The notes under the pieces were generated by a model that searched no databases, was not told where the DNA came from, and was given only the letters and a program-made list of their open reading frames with translations. 23,759 nucleotides of DNA from Reticulitermes lucifugus (lineage: Eukaryota > Arthropoda > Insecta > Blattodea > Rhinotermitidae), in contig JAKCWW010005807.1 in NCBI GenBank assembly GCA_026260175.1, positions 5,554-29,312 of the forward strand, given 5' to 3'. The translations under genes and the position numbers were made by a program. Below, in pieces: positions 21,451 through 23,759 of this stretch (positions are counted from its first letter, which is position 1; each line of letters opens with the position of its first letter).

Positions 21451-21821
21451 TGTCTTAATGCTCGGATAATTTGGGTTGGATAAGCACAGGGACTATCATG
21501 ACCAATTGGAAAACTGGCTCTTTGGTAAAGATGAAATTCCTCATCAAATTCTGTACTTTCCTTTTAGAAACCTTTTATTTACGGTAACTTTAACTGAGTG
21601 TTGTAAATCAACGCGATCAGCAGAGATAATTAAGCCAGTAAATTAACTAGGCCATGGGTTTCATGACTGAAACTGAATTCTCAACAGGGCAGAAAATTTT
21701 CTCCATTATATATTGACCCATCCAAACTCCTGTTCAGTTAGTACCTTTTTAAATTTGAATAGTGATATTCAATCATTTTTAAAACATATGAATTATTTTT
21801 TTTTTATCAGAACAGCGTATG

Positions 21822-21945
21822 CTTTCCGGGGATAACACTGCCGGAGCATGAACCTAGTTACTCACTTTAAACTAGTGCCGAGGTTAAGAATGCATGATAC
21901 TTCGCCTAAACTTCACGATGTCTCTTCATGGCATTCTTCTTAATT
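21822..21945 (+). mobile_element. SINE 3' fragment, copy D
   Basis: Contains ggggataacactgccggagc, tagtgccgaggttaagaatg and gatgtctcttcatgg, which correspond to the 3' half of copy A (ggggtaaagtggctgg, gaggttaagaatg, tatgtcttcatgg). The tRNA-like head is absent, so it is 5'-truncated. Confidence 0.65.
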
Positions 21946-22914
21946 AAGTCCAGAAACATCTTTACTTAGCAATGAAAGCCCTGTACGTACATCCACGTTG
22001 TAATTTATATTTTAATGTATTCCCGCTACAAATGGAGCTAAGACTGCAAAGTTTTGTAATAAACTTATCACATATACTACGTAGTTGAAACCAGGAATTA
22101 ATGTGCTGAAACTGCGTCTGAGTTGGAACAGAGAAACAAAAGTAATTATGGGAACAATTAAAACAATAATGGAAAATAATGGCTGGTAGAAGGCCGTTCA
22201 TTTTAACAGAACTCCCGTATCCATCCGCGTCACGACAGACTGAAATGTATATGAGAATACTGAACTGCAGCAGACACATTTGCCTATTGGACTGTCGCAT
22301 GCATGCCTTTAGGCATTTAACAGACGAAATATTTGTTTGCTGTGAACATTTAACTGAGAATTTTTTTTCTTTTAATTTTCTAAGTCTCGTAAATTAAAAT
22401 TTCTCACAAATAATTTACGTGATAAAACTTTGTAATGATTTACCCGTTTCATAAAGTCGGTACTGGGTGGAACGTCTTTGCCGCAGTAGAGGCATGGTTT
22501 TATTTCGTACTGAAATTATTATGGTGCAGATATTAATATATCAATAAACAGATAACTCAGAACAATCGAATGATTTAAGCCTTAGTATTAAATGTGGTCT
22601 TATAAATTTTCGAAAACGTCACTAATACACAACGTAGGATAGATGCCCATTTATATAACGTATAGTGCAGTGCAAAATTCTTTTCATAATTTCTCTCATA
22701 TCCGCTCCAAATTCAAAGTTATTGTGGTGCTTCTGCATACAACAATGCGGTGCGTCTTTGCGCTGCGGTCCCTCTTGATGAAATGCTTTGCTCTAAGTAA
22801 CCAAAGAACCATCCACCCAAAGCCACTAAGCAGCTAATAGCCACTTGACTAGTCAAGAAATTCTTTCTCTTTATAACCTGAAATTTCTTTGCTATATTAA
22901 CAAGAGCCTTCTAT
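21946..22914. other. No gene recognised
   Basis: Several open frames of 64-112 codons exist on both strands, but none shows recognisable motifs, biased composition or splice context. AT-rich intergenic sequence is the simplest reading. Confidence 0.5.
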
Positions 22915-23125
22915 TACTATATCCTATGAATTGTGTTCCGACAATCCCTCCCTATTTCTTGAAGTCCATTTTAATATTATGGTCCCATCTACTCCTAGGT
23001 CTTCCAAGCAGTTTCTTCCCCTACTCTTTTCCGTCTAGGACTATTGATGTACTTCTCACTTCTCCTACTCATAATACATGTCACGCCCATCTCATCCCCC
23101 CCACCCTTAATTTTATCTTTTTATA
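22915..23125 (-). mobile_element. LINE ORF2 C-terminal relic, second intergenic copy
   Basis: The minus strand reads KIKGGGMRWA, then HVL.VGEVRSTSIVLDGKE, KKLLGRPRSRWDHNIKMDFKK with an in-frame stop between blocks. It matches the RRLRWAGHVLRMGE.R....L.GKPEGKRPLGRPRRRW.DNIKMD pattern of the same LINE type as 20871-21155. The plus-strand open frame here is its antisense shadow. Confidence 0.7.
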
Positions 23126-23305
23126 ATAGGCCTATTCGATGAGTAAAAAATTATGATATTGTGATATGCGTTAATGTAAACATTGAGCAGTCGTTTAAAT
23201 ACTGTTAATGTAAATAAATCAAAGAGTATGAGAGAGATGAGGCATGTAGCACGTATGGGAGAGATAATAACTTTATTTCTGTAAGGGATATTTCAGTGAA
23301 AGAGA

Positions 23306-23653
23306 TCATTTGAAAGATCTAGATGCAGATAGGAGGATAATATTGAAATGAATCTTAAAACGAATATTTGTGACGTTGTGAACTGAGTATATGTATTTCC
23401 GGACAGGGACCACTGACGGGCTGAAGTGAACATGTTCATGAATCTTCACATCGCTTAAGAGTTTCGAAATTTCTTGTCTAGCTCTGCGAGCTTGATACTG
23501 GGAATAATTTACTTTAAGGGCTTTGTCCATCGTCACCTCCAGTCTCAACTGATTAGGTGTCTCACTAAATCCTTTACCTGACGATGGGAACGAATTCTGT
23601 CCCCGAAACATAGTGTTTATTATTTTTAACATGGAACGACTGAAATTGTTCAT
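23306..23653 (-). other. Unidentified 115-codon open frame, probably repeat-derived
   Basis: It starts MNNFSRSMLKIINTMFRG and contains a basic stretch (YQARRARQEISKLL). No domain recognised. The opposite strand carries cctgacgatggg...ccccgaaac (23577-23609), a layout seen in many retroelement-derived repeats, so this is probably not a host gene. Host coding function is unsupported. Confidence 0.3.
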
Positions 23654-23759
23654 AAAGTAAATGGTTCCATGTGTGTGTCAAAATATCGTCAGAGTCCTAT
23701 ACAGCGTGTTTCATAAGTCCATCCGGGATTTAGAGGCTTGGCCGTGCAGTAGCAAACCG

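Noticed and set aside
22845..23126. Plus-strand open frame of 93 codons
   Set aside because: The LINE motifs are on the minus strand, so this frame is antisense shadow.
1..23759. Bacterial-type systems: CRISPR array, operon, toxin-antitoxin, defence islands
   Set aside because: Spliced eukaryotic gene structure and animal transposons throughout; no regularly spaced repeats or tightly packed frames.
23701..23759. acagcgtgtttcataagtcc at the right edge as the terminus of a transposon
   Set aside because: It resembles a dispersed arthropod repeat start, but only about 55 bp are visible and no second end can be checked.

Overview
The window looks like arthropod nuclear DNA, most likely from a large-genome insect. 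It is AT-rich, has GT-AG introns of 0.2-2.7 kb, and carries many decayed transposable elements. A cockroach/termite-type (polyneopteran) host is my inference from the SINE and LINE relics and is not proven. There is no operon, CRISPR array, rRNA gene or intact tRNA gene.

The only real gene I can support is on the + strand: an insect member of the proton-coupled oligopeptide transporters (SLC15 / PTR2 / POT family, the PepT1-like group; Drosophila yin/opt1 is the reference). I reconstructed 14 coding exons between 1737 and 18506. Their phases fit throughout, giving 704 codons plus a TAG stop with no frameshift. The protein shows the ExxERFxYY motif, both PTR2 signatures, the large extracellular loop between helices 9 and 10, and a charged cytosolic tail. 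The exon with the start codon was not found. It may be upstream of the window, or may be a short exon in 1-1736.

Layout: 1-1736 is upstream/5' intron sequence with a 48-bp direct repeat carrying TGACGTGACGTG, a 12-G tract and a pogo/Tigger-type transposase relic. 1737-18506 holds the exons. The introns hold satellite-like repeats (intron 5), a mariner relic and a tRNA-type SINE (intron 8), another SINE (intron 9), a hAT MITE with TIRs and TSD (intron 10), an antisense LINE relic (intron 11), a tRNA-Leu-like SINE (intron 12) and a piggyBac-type MITE flanked by TTAA (intron 13). 18507 onward is 3' UTR. About 18.9-23.76 kb is intergenic, with two more LINE C-terminal relics and two SINE copies.

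I see no novel multi-gene system. The most useful second-look items are the exon 12 splicing oddities (an in-frame NAGNAG acceptor, and a cryptic perfect GTGAGT donor inside a perfect 10-bp hairpin), the unresolved first exon with a tandem AG acceptor, three same-strand relics of one LINE type, and two MITEs with clear boundaries.
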